Positions 14,483 through 15,529 of a stretch of DNA of 15,529 nucleotides are shown here, piece by piece. Origin of the DNA: Prevotella sp. UBA2850 (GTDB taxonomy: Bacteria > Bacteroidota > Bacteroidia > Bacteroidales > Bacteroidaceae); the NCBI GenBank assembly GCA_002350805.1, contig DEFO01000020.1:1-15529 (forward strand). Reading direction: 5' to 3'. The notes beneath the pieces were generated by a model. It did no database searches, was not told the origin of the DNA, and saw nothing but the letters and a program-made list of their open reading frames with translations. How positions within the stretch are numbered: position 1 is the stretch's first letter; each line of letters begins with the position of its first letter. A program made the translations under genes and the position numbers.

Positions 14483-15529
14483 ACTTCTTGAATACTACAC
14501 ATGCATTGTGTCCGCCGAAGCCGAAGGTGTTGCTGATGGCAGCACGCACGACGCGCTTCTGGGCCTTGTTGAAGGTGAAGTTCAGCCGGTAGTCTATCTC
14601 CGGATCCTCATCACCCTCCTCATGGTTGATGGTGGGGGGCACAATGTCATTCTTCACTGCCAGTACGGTGGCCATAGCCTCCACGGCTCCGGCAGCACCC
14701 AGCAGGTGTCCTGTCATTGACTTTGTCGAGCTGATGTTCAGCTTGTAGGCAGCGTCGCCAAACACTTCCTTGATGGCCTTGGCCTCGCTGATGTCGCCCA
14801 CGTGGGTCGATGTGCCGTGAACATTGATGTAGTCGATGTCCTCGGGGTTCAGTCCGGCATCCTTCAGGGCACGTTTCATCACCAGTTTGGCGCCCAGACC
14901 CTCGGGATGCGAGGCTGTGATGTGGTAGGCGTCGGCGCTCTCGCCCTCGCCAATCATCTCGGCATAAATCTTTGCTCCACGGGCTTTGGCGTGCTCCAGC
15001 TCCTCCAGGATGAGGCATCCGGCACCCTCGGCCATGATGAATCCGTCGCGGCTGGCGCTGAACGGACGGCTGGCGCGTGCAGGGTCGTCGTTGCGGGTAG
15101 AGAGGGCCTTCATGGCGTTGAAGCCGCCCACACCGCAGTTGCAGATAGCACTCTCGGCACCACCGGCCAGGATGGCGTTGGCCTTACCCAGGCGGATGAG
15201 GTTGAAAGCATCGGCCAGGGCATTGCTCGACGAGGCACATGCCGACGTGGTGGTGAAGTTGGGACCGCGGAAACCATATTTGATGCTGATCTGGCCGGCA
15301 GCAATGTCGGCAATCATCTTCGGGATGAAGAACGGGCTGAACTTAGGACCGTCCTCCTCGTGAGCACCAAAGTACTTCACCTCATCCTCGAAGGTACGGA
15401 TGCCTCCGATACCAACGCCATATACAACACCTATCTCATTTTTGTCTTCTTGCTCTAAATCCATACCGCTGTCGGCAACAGCCTGCTCGGCTGCGATGAT
15501 GGCCAACTGTGTGTAGCGGTCCATCTTGC
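14472..15529 (-). CDS. fabF: 3-oxoacyl-[acyl-carrier-protein] synthase II (FabF), 5' end outside the window
   Basis: FabF condenses malonyl-ACP with acyl-ACP in fatty-acid elongation. About 352 C-terminal residues are present of an expected 410-420. The reading frame is open to the right edge, and the first visible Met ('MDRYTQLAIIAAEQAV') is internal: the codon before it is Lys, matching the usual '(R)KMDRYTQ'. Counting from that Met, the nucleophile is Cys96 in 'TTSACASSSNAL', the histidines are His236 ('NVHGTSTHVGD') and His273 ('TKSMTGHLLGAAGA', with Lys268), and the end is 'NTFGFGGHNACVVFKKYAE'. All catalytic residues are intact. The stop overlaps the rnc start by 11 bp. An acpP gene often lies upstream of fabF, but that region is not visible here. 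The main alternative, FabB, is less likely given the rnc neighbour. Confidence 0.95.
   Translation of the reverse strand, partial: KMDRYTQLAIIAAEQAVADSGMDLEQEDKNEIGVVYGVGIGGIRTFEDEVKYFGAHEEDGPKFSPFFIPKMIADIAAGQISIKYGFRGPNFTTTSACASSSNALADAFNLIRLGKANAILAGGAESAICNCGVGGFNAMKALSTRNDDPARASRPFSASRDGFIMAEGAGCLILEELEHAKARGAKIYAEMIGEGESADAYHITASHPEGLGAKLVMKRALKDAGLNPEDIDYINVHGTSTHVGDISEAKAIKEVFGDAAYKLNISSTKSMTGHLLGAAGAVEAMATVLAVKNDIVPPTINHEEGDEDPEIDYRLNFTFNKAQKRVVRAAISNTFGFGGHNACVVFKKYAE

Overview
The window looks like chromosomal DNA of a Bacteroidales bacterium, most likely a Prevotellaceae member (Prevotella in the broad sense). The reasons are: TAnnTTTG-type -7 promoter elements in front of two genes; a C10 (streptopain-like) cysteine protease ending in a short 'WYTLDGKK...KGVYVHRGKKIV' tail of the kind common on secreted Prevotella proteins; a GNAFEAL-type RNase III; an IspG with remnants of the extra domain found in Bacteroidetes; weak or absent Shine-Dalgarno sequences; and AT-rich simple repeats between moderately GC-rich genes. 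The genus is an inference. Phylum and order are fairly secure.

Layout. Bases 1-252 hold a 13-unit 9-bp tandem repeat and a promoter. Bases 253-2895 encode a large secreted C10 protease. From a second promoter (about 2920) a plus-strand cluster follows: an uncharacterised 216-aa protein, rpoN (sigma-54), a PAP2-like membrane protein overlapping rpoN by 4 bp, purE, ispG directly abutting purE, and, after a gap filled with a 7-bp repeat, an aldo/keto reductase of the YghZ type. Bases 8874-9021 are a convergent intergenic region with two inverted repeats, the larger built from the same 9-bp unit as the first repeat. The minus strand then reads, in transcription order from the right edge: fabF (5' end cut by the window), rnc (11-bp overlap with fabF), a bacterial GH3-family protein (7-bp gap), a large Ig-like/SbsA-type lipoprotein (31-bp gap, with a clear AGGAG ribosome binding site), and a DUF3108-type exported protein (4-bp ATGA overlap).

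Together the genes are mainly housekeeping: fatty-acid elongation and RNA processing (fabF-rnc), isoprenoid precursor synthesis (ispG), de novo purine synthesis (purE) and sigma-54 transcription. Alongside them are envelope proteins of unknown function (the lipoprotein/DUF3108 pair and the PAP2-like protein). I see no RNA gene, CRISPR array, insertion sequence, phage or defence system. The less explained material is the phased 9-bp and 7-bp intergenic repeats, the intermediate-size IspG, the translationally coupled lipoprotein/DUF3108 pair, and a few altered active-site positions (PurE, RNase III, PAP2).
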